A DNA stretch of 64,000 bases from Planctomycetota bacterium (GTDB lineage Bacteria; Planctomycetota; UBA8742; UBA2392), in the NCBI GenBank assembly GCA_019636215.1, contig JAHBXZ010000012.1, positions 93,698-157,697 of the forward strand, written 5' to 3'. Made by a program: the position numbers and the translations under genes. The notes beneath the pieces are model-generated. The model was not told the origin of the DNA. It saw only the letters and a program-made list of their open reading frames with translations, and did no database searches. Shown piece after piece: positions 1-9,399 of this stretch (positions are counted from its first letter, which is position 1; the number at the start of each line of letters is the position of its first letter).

Positions 1-85
1 CGGTGATCGACTTCGGGTCAACGCCCCCAAAGGGGTCGCCCAGGGTCGTAGAGCCGGGGCCCTTCTTTGTGCCGCTGTCGCCCAT
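1..85 (-). CDS. Start of the gene after prkA (partial; possibly YeaH/YhbH, DUF444)
   Basis: An ATG at 85-83 lies 3 bases after the prkA stop and opens a frame that runs off the window edge. The 28 visible codons are Gly-, Ser- and Lys-rich (MGDSGTKKGPGS...) and show no domain. In many bacteria the gene directly after prkA encodes a YeaH/YhbH (DUF444) protein, so that is the likely identity, but nothing in the visible residues proves it. The tight spacing suggests one transcript with prkA. Confidence 0.5.
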   Translation of the reverse strand, partial: MGDSGTKKGPGSTTLGDPFGGVDPKSIT

Positions 86-88
86 GGG

Positions 89-2371
89 TCAGTGCGCCCG
101 CTTCTCGATGTAGTAGAGGACGATGGGCTTTCCGCACTCAAAGCAATAGCCGTACGTGCGGTCGAGGTTCTCCATCAGGGTTCTGGCCGGGCTGTGGGGG
201 CCTTCGCCTTCTTCCTTCAGGTGTTTGTCAAGTTCCGCCCGCGAGTTGCACTTTTCCAGCTGGCGCTTGATCTGCGCCCAATTGATCTGGTCATGCATCT
301 CGCGGTAAAGGTTGCGGTGCAATTCCTTGTAGACGTCCTTGTAGACCTCGCCAAGGTCGATGGCAGGAGGTTCCTTGGCCGCACCCGCCTTCACGTGACC
401 GGTGCCGCCGGTCATGGCGTTGGTCAGCCGCGAGACCATGCGGAATCGGAAGAAGTCGCGCTCGTTGTCGTCAACGTTCATCAGGTCCTCGATGCGGCGC
501 AGCATCTTCTGGTCGGGTTCCATGTCGGCGCCCGTGACTTCGTTCTTCAGCTTCTCCTTGCGGTTGTAGGCCATCACGTGCTTCAGGTACAGGCGGATGC
601 GTTTCTCGATATCGCCGGGGTCGACGTTGACCACGCAATTCTCGATCTCGCTGCTGATGATCTCCTCATACCGCTGGCGCAGCACGGCTGTGAATGCGCG
701 GAAGTCGTGGTAACCGTCGTCGCGCTGGCGTGCCAGGAAGTCGTAGTTTACGGGCCCCTGGTCGACCACGCGGTCCAGCAGCTTGAACACCGCAAAGGGT
801 GTAATGCACTCGCTGCTGTCGTCTTCGCAGATGTCAGCGAACACATTCTGAAGAATCCGCGTCGGGATACCGTCCATGCCCTCATGCGGAAACTCGTTGC
901 GCAGGCGTTTGCGCAATTCGCGTGTCAGGGACTGGCGTTCCCGCGACGAAAGAAACGCCGGGTACTCGCCCGCGTACAGCAGCGCCTTGGCCGGCGGGTG
1001 CAGCTTGGCCAGCACCTGGCGGGCTTCCTCGGTAACGTCGGGCGCGTTGGGCAGGTCGGATTTCTCCAGCCGCGACATCACCGCCCACATGGCCGCCAGT
1101 TCGGTAGTGTGCGGGGCAATGCGGTGATAGCGCCGGGCCTGGCGCAGGCCGCGGTTGTAGATCTTTTCTTCGTCCAGGTAGTTCAGCAGGTACGGCACGT
1201 CGATCTTGCGCATGCGCGACCGCAGCGCCTTGGAAAGCGGGTCGCCGCGCAGCGCCTGGTACTCGGCCAGGTTGGTGGTGCCCAGGATCATGACGTCCAC
1301 GTCGCAGCCAACTTCGCCGAAGTCCATCTTGTGTTCCTCGACGGCGGCCAGCAGGTGCTGAAGGTAGTTGCTCGGCTTCTTGAAGATGTCGCTGTAGTGG
1401 ACGATGCCGCGGTTGCCTTTGACGTACTTTCCGTAGTACCGCACCAGGCTGACGGAACTCAGCAGGTTGGCGATGTACTTGAAGTTTTCGTCAAGCGTGA
1501 CGGGGCTGCTGTTGGTCTCCACGTTGCCTTCGGGCGGGATCTTGGCGATTCCCACTCCGCCGCTTTCGCTGAAGTTCAGGCGCTGCACCAGCACATGGTC
1601 CATGACCTTCAGCCAGTCGCCCTTGTAACGGCGCAGCAGAAAGTCGTAGATCTGGCGCGAGTTGTAATCCAGGTCGCCTTCCAGCACCTTGTGGGGGATC
1701 GGCGACTTGTCTTCCAGGCCGTTCTGCTTCCACAGTTTTTCCAGCAGCTCGCGGCGCGATTTGCGCGGGATCAGCAGCAGCGGGTGTTCATGCAACTGGC
1801 TGGGCAGCACGGCCACGGGGTTGCGTATGCCCGCAACATCGGGATGGCCCGATTGCATGCCAAAGCCCAGCGTTCCGCCTTCGGCGGCATGAAAATCCTT
1901 GCCAAAGCGCCAGGCGAAGCTGTACGTGGCGCCTTCCTCGGTGGCGCTGTAGGCCTCCAGCCCGCGGCAAAGCGTGTCGATGATGCTGGTCTTTGCGGTG
2001 CCGACCGGACCATGCAGGATGAAGATGCGTTCGCGGCCTTCCTCGCGCGCGCCGGCACGGATGTATTTCACCAGCCGCGCGATCGGGCGCTCCAGCCCGT
2101 AGATGGCGTTCTTGCCGCCATGGAACGGGTCGTCAAAAATCTTGTAACGACGCACCTGTTCGCCGCTGTCTTCGAAAGTGTCGCTGCCAAAGTAGCGGAT
2201 CATGTCGAATGCAAGCTGGTAGGCCGTGCGGGTGTGGCGGTAAGGGTCGGCACATACCAGGTTCAGGTACTCCGTGAAGCTGCCTTCCCACGCCAGCTCC
2301 TTGAAGCCGGCCTGGTTGCGGCTGACGATGAAGTCGCTGACGCTGGCTTCGTTGATTTCCGGGCGTGCCAT
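89..2371 (-). CDS. prkA: PrkA-family serine protein kinase
   Basis: This 760-residue cytoplasmic protein belongs to the PrkA/YeaG family, which joins an AAA-type ATPase module to a C-terminal kinase-like region and acts in stress, starvation or sporulation signalling. The Walker A motif GPVGTAKTS is seen near residue 120, and the family's N-terminal part (ELAWEGSFTEYLNLV) is clear. The ATG at 2371 was chosen because AAGGAG lies just upstream; an upstream GTG/ATG would add 8 residues. The protein is longer than usual (about 630-645 residues) and ends in a CFECGKP motif resembling half a zinc ribbon. It is followed at once by another minus-strand gene. The family assignment is secure; the substrate is unknown. 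Confidence 0.93.
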   Translation of the reverse strand: MARPEINEASVSDFIVSRNQAGFKELAWEGSFTEYLNLVCADPYRHTRTAYQLAFDMIRYFGSDTFEDSGEQVRRYKIFDDPFHGGKNAIYGLERPIARLVKYIRAGAREEGRERIFILHGPVGTAKTSIIDTLCRGLEAYSATEEGATYSFAWRFGKDFHAAEGGTLGFGMQSGHPDVAGIRNPVAVLPSQLHEHPLLLIPRKSRRELLEKLWKQNGLEDKSPIPHKVLEGDLDYNSRQIYDFLLRRYKGDWLKVMDHVLVQRLNFSESGGVGIAKIPPEGNVETNSSPVTLDENFKYIANLLSSVSLVRYYGKYVKGNRGIVHYSDIFKKPSNYLQHLLAAVEEHKMDFGEVGCDVDVMILGTTNLAEYQALRGDPLSKALRSRMRKIDVPYLLNYLDEEKIYNRGLRQARRYHRIAPHTTELAAMWAVMSRLEKSDLPNAPDVTEEARQVLAKLHPPAKALLYAGEYPAFLSSRERQSLTRELRKRLRNEFPHEGMDGIPTRILQNVFADICEDDSSECITPFAVFKLLDRVVDQGPVNYDFLARQRDDGYHDFRAFTAVLRQRYEEIISSEIENCVVNVDPGDIEKRIRLYLKHVMAYNRKEKLKNEVTGADMEPDQKMLRRIEDLMNVDDNERDFFRFRMVSRLTNAMTGGTGHVKAGAAKEPPAIDLGEVYKDVYKELHRNLYREMHDQINWAQIKRQLEKCNSRAELDKHLKEEGEGPHSPARTLMENLDRTYGYCFECGKPIVLYYIEKRAH

Positions 2372-2451
2372 GGTGCTCCTTGGGCCCTTGCGCATTCTAC
2401 ATGATCGAAGGTTCCGGCCATGGCGTCAAAGGCCGGTTTGTTGCGCAACCC

Positions 2452-5046
2452 TTACTTCGGCGGCGGGGGCTTGTTGGCGGAGTCGTGCTTGTCACGCAGG
2501 ATGTTATCCGCCATTTCACGGGCCACGCGCTCGGCATCCGTCAGTGGTGGGCGCGGGGTTTCCGGGTTGGGCGCGGCAACGCCCGATGACTGCGACCGGG
2601 CCTCGCTTTCGGCGACCTTGACGGCCTCTTTGGCCAGAGTCTCGGCGCGGTCGCGTTCTTCCACCGACAGCGGCATGGTCTCGGGCTCTTTTTCACCCTT
2701 GATGCGGCGCACGTACTTCTGCAGCGCGGCGCGGTCCTTCTTGTCCTTGGCTTCGTCGCGGCTCTTCTGTGTGACCACGCGTTGCGGCCATGGAATCTCG
2801 ACTCCGAACTCGTCGAACTTGCGCTTGACCCGCTTGCGGTACTCGCGGGCGGCGCCCCATTGCTCGCCGGCGCGGGTCCGCAGCAGTACCCGGATGTTGA
2901 TCGCGTTGTCGCCAAAGGAGTCCACCCCGGGCAGGATGATGTCCTGCACCCGGCGGCCCCACACCGCGTCCTGCTGCATCTCGCGTCCCACGGCCTCCAG
3001 CAGCGCCATCACGTCGTCGACGTTTTCTTCGTAGGCAACGCCCACGTCCAGTACGGCGCGCGACCAGATCTTGGTCTGGTTGGTGCTCATGGCAATCACG
3101 CCGTTGGGAATGGTGTGCACATCGCCGTTGACGCTGCGCAGAACGGTGGTGCGCAGGTTCAGGTCTTCCACGGTGCCGCTCTTGCCATTGATTTCAATGA
3201 CGTCACCGATGCTGTACTGGCCCTCCAGCAGGATGAAGAAGCCCGAGAAAAAGTCCTTCACCAGGCTCTGGGCGCCAAAACCTACGGCCAGCGACACGCC
3301 GCCGGCGGCCACCAGCAACGGCCCATAGTCGATGTCGAACTGGATCAACGCGAACATGGCCGCGGTAAGGAAAACGACCACGCGCATGGTTGTCATGAAC
3401 ACGGCAAACAGGGTGCGCGAACGCTGGCGCCGGTAGGCATCGTTGCCGTCGCCGGTGTCCGAACGCCGCATCATGCGTTCCAGGATCGGCGTGCCGGTGC
3501 GCTTGATCAGCCACAGCAGCAGCCAGGCCAGCAGGAACACGGCGGCAATGCGGGCGCCGCGTTCCAGTGCCGTGTAGCCCAGGCTGCGCCAGTACTGCTG
3601 GCGGGTGGTGGGCAGCGTTTCCTGTGCAATCTCCGCAGAGCGTTGCTCCAGCGCCGCCAGCCTGCGGTCAATGACTTCCAACTGTGTCTGGGCGCGCCGG
3701 GTGTCCAGGCGTGCGGCACCCAGCCTCTCGGAGACGGCGTCCAGGCGCTCCTGTTCCGCAAAGATCACCAGCGTTGCGCGCCAGGGCGAGGTATCGGGGT
3801 TCTCCTGCTTCAGGCGCGCCAGTGCCGACTGCAGGCGCTGGTACTCGGCATCGACTTCGCGTTCGACTTCCTGTTTCCCGACCAGCACACGTGACCCGGC
3901 AACGCGGTCGGCTGCCAGGCGCTTGACCTCGGCGCGGATCGTCTGTTCTTCGGCCTCCAGCAGGTCAATGGCCGCCGACAACCGCTGGTAATCGGCGGAC
4001 TGGTTGTTGCGCGGGGCGGGCTCGTTGGCCACCGGCTTCTCTGTGCCCTGGCGGTTGACCAGCCTTTCCTTCACCTTGTCCAGGTCGCGCTCGAGCTGCT
4101 CGCGGTAGTCTTCGCGCAGGTCGATCATCCTCTGGATCTCGCGAAGACGTCCCTGCAGGCTGAAGATCTGGCCGTTGGCCGCGGTGCCGCGGCCTGAACG
4201 CCGGCGCTGCAGTTGCTCCCGGATGGCCGTTGCGGTTGCGGCGATGGATGCCGCGTTGTCGTTCCTGCCCGCCAATGCCAGTGCGGCCGCGGGGGTGTTC
4301 TCAAAATCGCGGCGCTTCTGGGCGGCGGTCTCCAGGGCCACCAGCGCGTCCAGCGCCCGGCGTTCAAAGGCGATGTACGCGCCGAACACGGTTTCACTCA
4401 GGTGGTCGTACTCGTCGATCTTTACTTTGAAGCGCTCGGTGGCCCAGCGCAGTTCCATCTCCAGCTTTTCAACGTCGCTCAGGCGCTCGAACACGCGGCT
4501 CTGGCGTACATCGGCGCGGTCAACGGCATCAGACAGTGTCGCCAGATGGGCAAGTTCTTCCTCGGCGGCCGTGATGGCGCGGGCGAGCTTGCCGACGGGC
4601 GCCTCCGGCCCGGGTTGCAGATCCGCCAGCGCGCCAAGGGCCTGGGCCAGAAGTGCATCGTGTTCGCGGCGCGCGGCCAACTGGGCTGCGGTCGGGCCCA
4701 TGCGCGCCACAGGAATGGCGGCGCGGCAGGCCTCAATGCGGGACTTCAGGGTTTCGACGCGCGACTCGGCGGCCCGGGCGGCGGTGTCGCGGGCCTGTTT
4801 GTCGGGGGCGGAAAGACCTTCTTGGGATGCCGCGGCGCGCGCCGTTGCCAAGTCGGACTCGGCCAGCGGCAGGGCATCCTGCAACGAAATCAGCAGCGAT
4901 TCCAGCCGCGCACCGTCTTCCTGTACCCAGGGCTCGGGCGGCAGGTCTTCCACCAGTTGCGCAAACATGGCGGGGGCGCCAAGCAGCAGCCCAAGGGCCG
5001 CCAGCAGGCAAAGACAGGTGCCGCGCACGTTGAACCCATGTTGCAT
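2452..5046 (-). CDS. Large MscS-type mechanosensitive channel with coiled-coil periplasmic domain
   Basis: This 864-residue inner membrane protein should open an ion pore under membrane tension. An N-terminal signal peptide (LLAALGLLLGAPAMFAQ) is followed by about 450 residues rich in heptad-like Ala/Leu/Glu/Arg stretches, as in the periplasmic part of MscK/YbdG-type channels. Membrane segments follow near residues 497-515, 543-570 and 575-605. The last contains the MscS pore helix (GGVSLAVGFGAQSLVKDFFSG) and then the beta domain (DVIEINGKSGTVEDLNLRTT). The C-terminal tail is charged and Pro-rich. Its ATG overlaps the ptsI stop as TAATG, so the two genes are probably translationally coupled. 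Confidence 0.9.
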   Translation of the reverse strand: MQHGFNVRGTCLCLLAALGLLLGAPAMFAQLVEDLPPEPWVQEDGARLESLLISLQDALPLAESDLATARAAASQEGLSAPDKQARDTAARAAESRVETLKSRIEACRAAIPVARMGPTAAQLAARREHDALLAQALGALADLQPGPEAPVGKLARAITAAEEELAHLATLSDAVDRADVRQSRVFERLSDVEKLEMELRWATERFKVKIDEYDHLSETVFGAYIAFERRALDALVALETAAQKRRDFENTPAAALALAGRNDNAASIAATATAIREQLQRRRSGRGTAANGQIFSLQGRLREIQRMIDLREDYREQLERDLDKVKERLVNRQGTEKPVANEPAPRNNQSADYQRLSAAIDLLEAEEQTIRAEVKRLAADRVAGSRVLVGKQEVEREVDAEYQRLQSALARLKQENPDTSPWRATLVIFAEQERLDAVSERLGAARLDTRRAQTQLEVIDRRLAALEQRSAEIAQETLPTTRQQYWRSLGYTALERGARIAAVFLLAWLLLWLIKRTGTPILERMMRRSDTGDGNDAYRRQRSRTLFAVFMTTMRVVVFLTAAMFALIQFDIDYGPLLVAAGGVSLAVGFGAQSLVKDFFSGFFILLEGQYSIGDVIEINGKSGTVEDLNLRTTVLRSVNGDVHTIPNGVIAMSTNQTKIWSRAVLDVGVAYEENVDDVMALLEAVGREMQQDAVWGRRVQDIILPGVDSFGDNAINIRVLLRTRAGEQWGAAREYRKRVKRKFDEFGVEIPWPQRVVTQKSRDEAKDKKDRAALQKYVRRIKGEKEPETMPLSVEERDRAETLAKEAVKVAESEARSQSSGVAAPNPETPRPPLTDAERVAREMADNILRDKHDSANKPPPPK

Positions 5047-6794
5047 TATCCGAACTCGCTGCTGGGCAGCAGGCGCTCGACCTCTGCCTCCAGCAGGTTG
5101 TGAATCTCGTCGGCCAGCCCGATGCCCATGGCCTTGTCCGCAAAGGCCTCGGCCTCGGCCACGGTGATGCGCGAAATCAGGGTGCGCAGCTCGGCCAGGC
5201 TGGTCGGCCCCACGCTGAAATCACGCAGGCCGAAACCCAGCAACAGCATGGCAAAGTGGGATTCCCCGGCCATTTCGCCGCACACGCTGACAGGACGTTT
5301 TGCGGCATTGCAGGCCTTGATCACGCCGCGCACCAGGCGCAGCACGGCCGGGTTGGTGTGCTTGAACAGGTTGGCCACGTACTGGTTGTTGCGGTCTACG
5401 GCCAGGGTGTACTGCACCAGGTCGTTGGTGCCGATGCTGAAGAACTGGCTCTCTTCAAGGAAGCTGTCGATGCACACGGCGGCCGACGGGACTTCCACCA
5501 TCATGCCCAGCGGCACGTCAGCGCGGTGCTGGACGCCTTCGCGTGCGAGGTCCTGCTTGACGGTATCGATGATCTGGCGGGCGGCGCGGAATTCCTCAAT
5601 GCTGCCGATCATGGGCAGCATCATGCGCGTGGGCCCCAGCGTGGCGCAGCGCAGAATCGCGCGCACCTGGGTGACCAGGAGCTGCGGCTCGCGCAGGCTC
5701 AGGCGAATGCTGCGGCAGCCAAGAAACGGGTTGTCTTCTTTCTCAAGGCCGACCTCTGCGGCGTACTTGTCGGCACCGAAGTCCATGGTGCGAAGTGTCA
5801 GCACCCTCCCGGCCAATGCCGCATGGGCCTTCTTGTAGACTTCAAGGTGCTGTTCTTCGGTGGGGTGGGCGCCGAACTTGCTGTAGATGAACTCGGTTCG
5901 GAACAGGCCCACGCCGTCGGCGCCAAGTTCCACGGCGTGTTCGATTTCATCGTCCAGCTCAATGTTGGCGTACAGGTTGACCGCCGAGCCATCTTTGGTC
6001 TTGCGTTCGGCTTTGGCTGCGGCATCGGCCAGGCGCTTTTCGCGCTCGTGATAGCTTTCGCTTTTGGCCTCGTACTTGGCGCGGGTGGCTTCGTCAGGGT
6101 TGATCAGCACCCGGCCGGTCTTGCCGTCGACAATCATCAGGTCGCCGCCGGACACATCGGACGACATCGTGCCCAGGCCGACCACGGCCGGGATGCCCAG
6201 CGCGTTGGCCAGAATCGCGGTGTGGCTGGTGGGCCCGCCCACGTCGGTGACAAACCCGGCGACGTTGCGTTTGTCCAGTGTGGCGGTCTGGCTGGGTGTC
6301 AGGTCGTGGGCGACCACAATGACCTTGCGCGCGAACTTGCTGATGTTCTGGCCTTGCTGGCCCAGCAGGTTGCGCAGCAGGCGCTTCTGGATGTCGTAGA
6401 AGTCGTTGACACGCTGCCCGAAGTAGCTGTCACCGATTTCCTTGATGGGCTTGATGATCTTCTTGAACACGCGCGAAACCGCATACTCGGGCGTGTAGCG
6501 CTTCTGCTTGATTTTTTCGGGTATCTCGCGGGTGATCATCGGGTCTTCAAGCATGCGCAGGTGCGCGTCAAAGATCAGCCCGACTTCGTCCTTGGCCACC
6601 GAATGAACGCTGTCGCGGATGTCGCGGACTTCGGCCACGGCCTGTTCGCGTGCGATGCTGAAGCGCTTGAGCTCGACCTCCACTTCATCCTTGCGGATAA
6701 AGCGTTTGGGAATGCGGAACGATTCCGAATCCAGCACGTAAGCCGGGGCGATCGCCACACCTGGCGACACGGGAATGCCGTTCTTGATTTCCAT
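5046..6794 (-). CDS. ptsI: Phosphoenolpyruvate-protein phosphotransferase (PTS enzyme I)
   Basis: Enzyme I takes phosphate from phosphoenolpyruvate onto a histidine and passes it to HPr. All family signatures are present: the active-site block GGPTSHTAILANALGIPAVVG, the PEP-binding LRTMDFGADK, FFSIGTNDLVQYTLAVDR and CGEMAG. The ATG at 6794 gives MEIKNGIPVSPGVA, which fits the family N terminus and has GGAG at good distance; it yields 582 residues, a normal length. Two further in-frame starts (6833 and 6896) would add a basic tail. No HPr or EIIA gene is visible here, so a regulatory rather than sugar-uptake role is possible (inference). Confidence 0.93.
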   Translation of the reverse strand: MEIKNGIPVSPGVAIAPAYVLDSESFRIPKRFIRKDEVEVELKRFSIAREQAVAEVRDIRDSVHSVAKDEVGLIFDAHLRMLEDPMITREIPEKIKQKRYTPEYAVSRVFKKIIKPIKEIGDSYFGQRVNDFYDIQKRLLRNLLGQQGQNISKFARKVIVVAHDLTPSQTATLDKRNVAGFVTDVGGPTSHTAILANALGIPAVVGLGTMSSDVSGGDLMIVDGKTGRVLINPDEATRAKYEAKSESYHEREKRLADAAAKAERKTKDGSAVNLYANIELDDEIEHAVELGADGVGLFRTEFIYSKFGAHPTEEQHLEVYKKAHAALAGRVLTLRTMDFGADKYAAEVGLEKEDNPFLGCRSIRLSLREPQLLVTQVRAILRCATLGPTRMMLPMIGSIEEFRAARQIIDTVKQDLAREGVQHRADVPLGMMVEVPSAAVCIDSFLEESQFFSIGTNDLVQYTLAVDRNNQYVANLFKHTNPAVLRLVRGVIKACNAAKRPVSVCGEMAGESHFAMLLLGFGLRDFSVGPTSLAELRTLISRITVAEAEAFADKAMGIGLADEIHNLLEAEVERLLPSSEFG

Positions 6795-6977
6795 CGATGC
6801 TCCGGCCGGGCCAACGGGGAAGGGCTTATTCATCGCCTTCCGACCCGGCAGATTTCGCGCGGCTTTATAACAGTGCAGGTGCCGATGTAACCCCAAGCGC
6901 GCGGTAAAATTTTGTAGCAGCAGGGGCGGCGCGAAGTGCGAAGCCCAGCCACAGCCGCAAGCGCAGGACGGCGCGGT

Positions 6978-7619
6978 TCAACCGCTGGCTTGCCCGCGCG
7001 GCACCAATCCAGACAGATCCTGCGCCAGCGCGCTGGCCACGCAAAGGGGAGCCTCCACGCGCGGGCCGCCGGCGTCGTTCCATGCGGCCTGCAACTGCTG
7101 CTGGGCCGAAAACAGCACGGACTGATGTTGCACAAGCCCGGGGTCTTCCATCGGTTCGCCGGCCTTGAAGTTGAGCTCACAGGCAGTGACCGAGCCCGTG
7201 GGGGGATGAAACACCGGCACGCCGAACTTGCGGCAGATGATCGGGCGGGCTTCATAGATGCCGCACTCGCCTTCGGGCCCAAGCGCGGGGCAGGGCAGGC
7301 GCTGGCCCGTGGGCACCGGGCTGTCCCAGCTTTCGGCGCCGCGGAACAGCTTCGCGCGCCGGGCCAGGTAGACGCCCGCCGCGTCGCGCAGGCGCTGTTG
7401 CTGGTCGGCCGGCAGGGTTGCCACGAACTGGCTGATGCGTGCGGCCTCGGGCTCGGTGATGCGGAACACCTGGCCGCAGCAATCGCTGCAACCGCGACGG
7501 CACAGAATGCGCGGGCCATGCAGGGCCGCGCCCCGGGCGAACTCGCGGTCGGCCTGCTGGGCAACTTGCTGCAATTGCCGGATCAACGGGTGCATGGCAT
7601 GAGTGTAGCTTTCTGCCAT
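6978..7619 (-). CDS. YkgJ-family cysteine-cluster protein
   Basis: This 213-residue protein carries the cysteine pattern of the YkgJ (UPF0153) family, predicted to bind zinc or an iron-sulfur centre: CRRGCSDCC near residue 41, CPALGPEGECGIYEARPIIC near 108-128, and later isolated cysteines. The motif ECGIYEARPxxCRxF is typical. No signal peptide or membrane segment is seen, so it should be cytoplasmic. Its function is unknown; relatives have been suggested as metal chelators or protein-modification partners. The ATG at 7619 has no good ribosome site, and the start could be Met9. It is transcribed divergently from the thioesterase. Confidence 0.8.
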   Translation of the reverse strand: MAESYTHAMHPLIRQLQQVAQQADREFARGAALHGPRILCRRGCSDCCGQVFRITEPEAARISQFVATLPADQQQRLRDAAGVYLARRAKLFRGAESWDSPVPTGQRLPCPALGPEGECGIYEARPIICRKFGVPVFHPPTGSVTACELNFKAGEPMEDPGLVQHQSVLFSAQQQLQAAWNDAGGPRVEAPLCVASALAQDLSGLVPRGQASG

Positions 7620-7703
7620 GGGGCGGGATCAGGCAGCAAATCACCGTGTCGCAAGGTAAAACAGCTGTCGCACATTACACTGACCCGCTGCCCGCGAGCG
7701 CCC

Positions 7704-8183
7704 GTGGAACCAAAACCTGCATCTGCCAGCGAATCGCGCCTGACGTGGATCGTCGCGCCGCAGGATTTGAACATCAACGGCACGCTGTTCGGCGGCCAGC
7801 TGCTGGCGTTGATGGACCGCGTGGCCGCGATCGCAGCCATGCGCCATGCGCGCCAGAGTTGCGTGACAGTCAGCATCGACAAAGTCGACTTCCTGGCCCC
7901 GGTGCGACACGGCAACCTGCTGGACCTGACGGCGCGCATTCACTTCACCGCGCGAACCAGCATGGAGATTTACGTCGATGCCTGGGCCGAACAGCCCCAC
8001 AGCGGCGAGCGCACCCACGTGTGCGCGGCATTCTTCAGCTTTGTGGCCGTCGACCAGAACCAGCGCCCCGCGGCAATACCGCAGGTGGCCCTGGAAACAG
8101 ATCGAGACCGAGAACTGAGCCGCGAGGCCACCGCACGCTACGAGGCCCGCAAGGCCGCCCGCGCAGCAAAGGGCAAGGCCTGA
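7704..8183 (+). CDS. Acyl-CoA thioesterase, hotdog fold (YciA-like)
   Basis: The protein (159 residues from the GTG at 7704) is a single hotdog domain that should hydrolyse acyl-CoA to the free acid and CoA in the cytoplasm. The signature DLNINGTLFGGQLLALMD contains the catalytic Asp region of the YciA/BFIT class, followed by TVSIDKVDFLAPVRHGNLL on the central strand. The C terminus is rich in Ala, Arg and Lys. The frame is open far upstream, but similarity to the family begins only after VEPKPASASESRLTW, so the GTG is preferred although its ribosome site is weak. It converges on the next gene with a 6-base gap. Confidence 0.85.
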   Translation: MEPKPASASESRLTWIVAPQDLNINGTLFGGQLLALMDRVAAIAAMRHARQSCVTVSIDKVDFLAPVRHGNLLDLTARIHFTARTSMEIYVDAWAEQPHSGERTHVCAAFFSFVAVDQNQRPAAIPQVALETDRDRELSREATARYEARKAARAAKGKA

Positions 8184-8189
8184 AACACC

Positions 8190-9293
8190 TCAGGACTTCT
8201 GTTCGGTTTCTTTGCGGTAGGTTTCCCACCAGCGGCGCAGCTCGCCGCGCAGGGCGGTGCGCTCGCGGCGGCCCAGAGCGTTGATGCGCTCTACTTGGCC
8301 GCCGTAGTCTTCGCCCTCAATCGGCACTTTGTCGCCACGCCACCACTGAAGGCGCAGGTAAACCGCGGCCACAGTTTCATTCACATCGCTGCCGAAAAGT
8401 CCGATCATGTAATCGCCCAGCCGCACGCCCTTGGCCTTGCCTTCGGTGAGTTCCACTTCGCGCACGGCCATTTCATCAAGCCGGGCGTTCAGCCTGGCGA
8501 CGGCGGCCCGGCGTTCTTCAATCGGGGCATTGGCCACATAGTTGAACTGCGCGCCTGGCGCAGCCAGCCAGATCGATTCCAGCACCGCGGCCGCCTGGCG
8601 GCACAGGCGCGTAGTCTGGGCGCGGGCTTCCTTCAGGCGTTCCTGGGCCTTGGCCGGGTCAGGTTCGTCGGCCGGCGCGGCGGGCTCGGTGCCGATCATC
8701 AGTTCGCCCAGCGTGCGCAACAGCGCAAGAAAGCCGGCCGACCCGTAATGGCAGTCGGCCATGATTGCCAGGCGCATGCCGAACTGGGCCGAGGGCCGGG
8801 GCAGGTCATTGGATTCGGGCACACTTTCGCACAGCGGCTTCAGCGCGTCCTGGCTGGCAAGCATGGCCTGAAGGTTGGCGCGGCGCTTGCCCTTGAGGTG
8901 GCTGGGGCCGGCGCGGCGCACGGCGTCAATCGGCGCCTCGACCATGGCCTCAAATGCGGCCCGGCGGGTCTCGGCCTGGTCGCTTTCCAGTACCAGCACG
9001 GCCGCGATCACGGCATTACTGCCGGTAGCTTCGCCCACGCTGCCCAGGATCTGCCGGGCTTCAACGACCGGGCGGCGCTGGATTTCGCGCCCAAGTTCCT
9101 CGGCGCGGCGGGGATTGATCAGGTTGAGTTCCAGCGAGCAGCGGTCGCGCTGGCTGGCATCGGCGGAAAGCAGGCCGTCGCAGATGGCCACGGCGGAAAG
9201 TGTGCTTTCGGGCGGCTCCTGCGCCAAAGCGGGAGTGCGGGGCGCAAGCGCCGCCAGGCACAACGTCACCAGCACCAGGGCGCCGCGCGTCAT
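8190..9293 (-). CDS. Exported protein of unknown function
   Basis: I do not recognise this 367-residue protein. It has a clear signal peptide (LVLVTLCLAALAPRTPALAQ) and is then hydrophilic, Ala/Arg/Glu-rich and mostly helical in character, with several cysteines (CDGLL, RCSLELN, PLCES, ADCHYG, RLCRQ) that could form disulfides in the periplasm. The spacing of helices (ARQILGSVGEATGSNAVIAAVLVLESD) recalls HEAT-like repeats, as in the longer exported proteins further along. It is a single gene, convergent with the thioesterase and divergent from the EF-hand gene. Confidence 0.7.
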   Translation of the reverse strand: MTRGALVLVTLCLAALAPRTPALAQEPPESTLSAVAICDGLLSADASQRDRCSLELNLINPRRAEELGREIQRRPVVEARQILGSVGEATGSNAVIAAVLVLESDQAETRRAAFEAMVEAPIDAVRRAGPSHLKGKRRANLQAMLASQDALKPLCESVPESNDLPRPSAQFGMRLAIMADCHYGSAGFLALLRTLGELMIGTEPAAPADEPDPAKAQERLKEARAQTTRLCRQAAAVLESIWLAAPGAQFNYVANAPIEERRAAVARLNARLDEMAVREVELTEGKAKGVRLGDYMIGLFGSDVNETVAAVYLRLQWWRGDKVPIEGEDYGGQVERINALGRRERTALRGELRRWWETYRKETEQKS

Positions 9294-9399
9294 ACCTTAT
9301 AGTCTGACACCCTGCTGCAGTCGCCGCCAGTACGGTGGCATGCGCCGCCCCGCGCCCTTGCTAAACTGGCGGACCCTTGGGCCCCACGCCGGGATTGGC

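Noticed and set aside
92..2404. 770-codon open frame on the plus strand opposite prkA
   Set aside because: It mirrors the codon pattern of prkA in a GC-rich genome, has no ribosome site or known domain, and is fully antisense.
5100..6890. Long plus-strand frame opposite ptsI
   Set aside because: The antisense shadow of a conserved gene; composition is Gly/His/Gln/Val-rich as expected from reverse reading.
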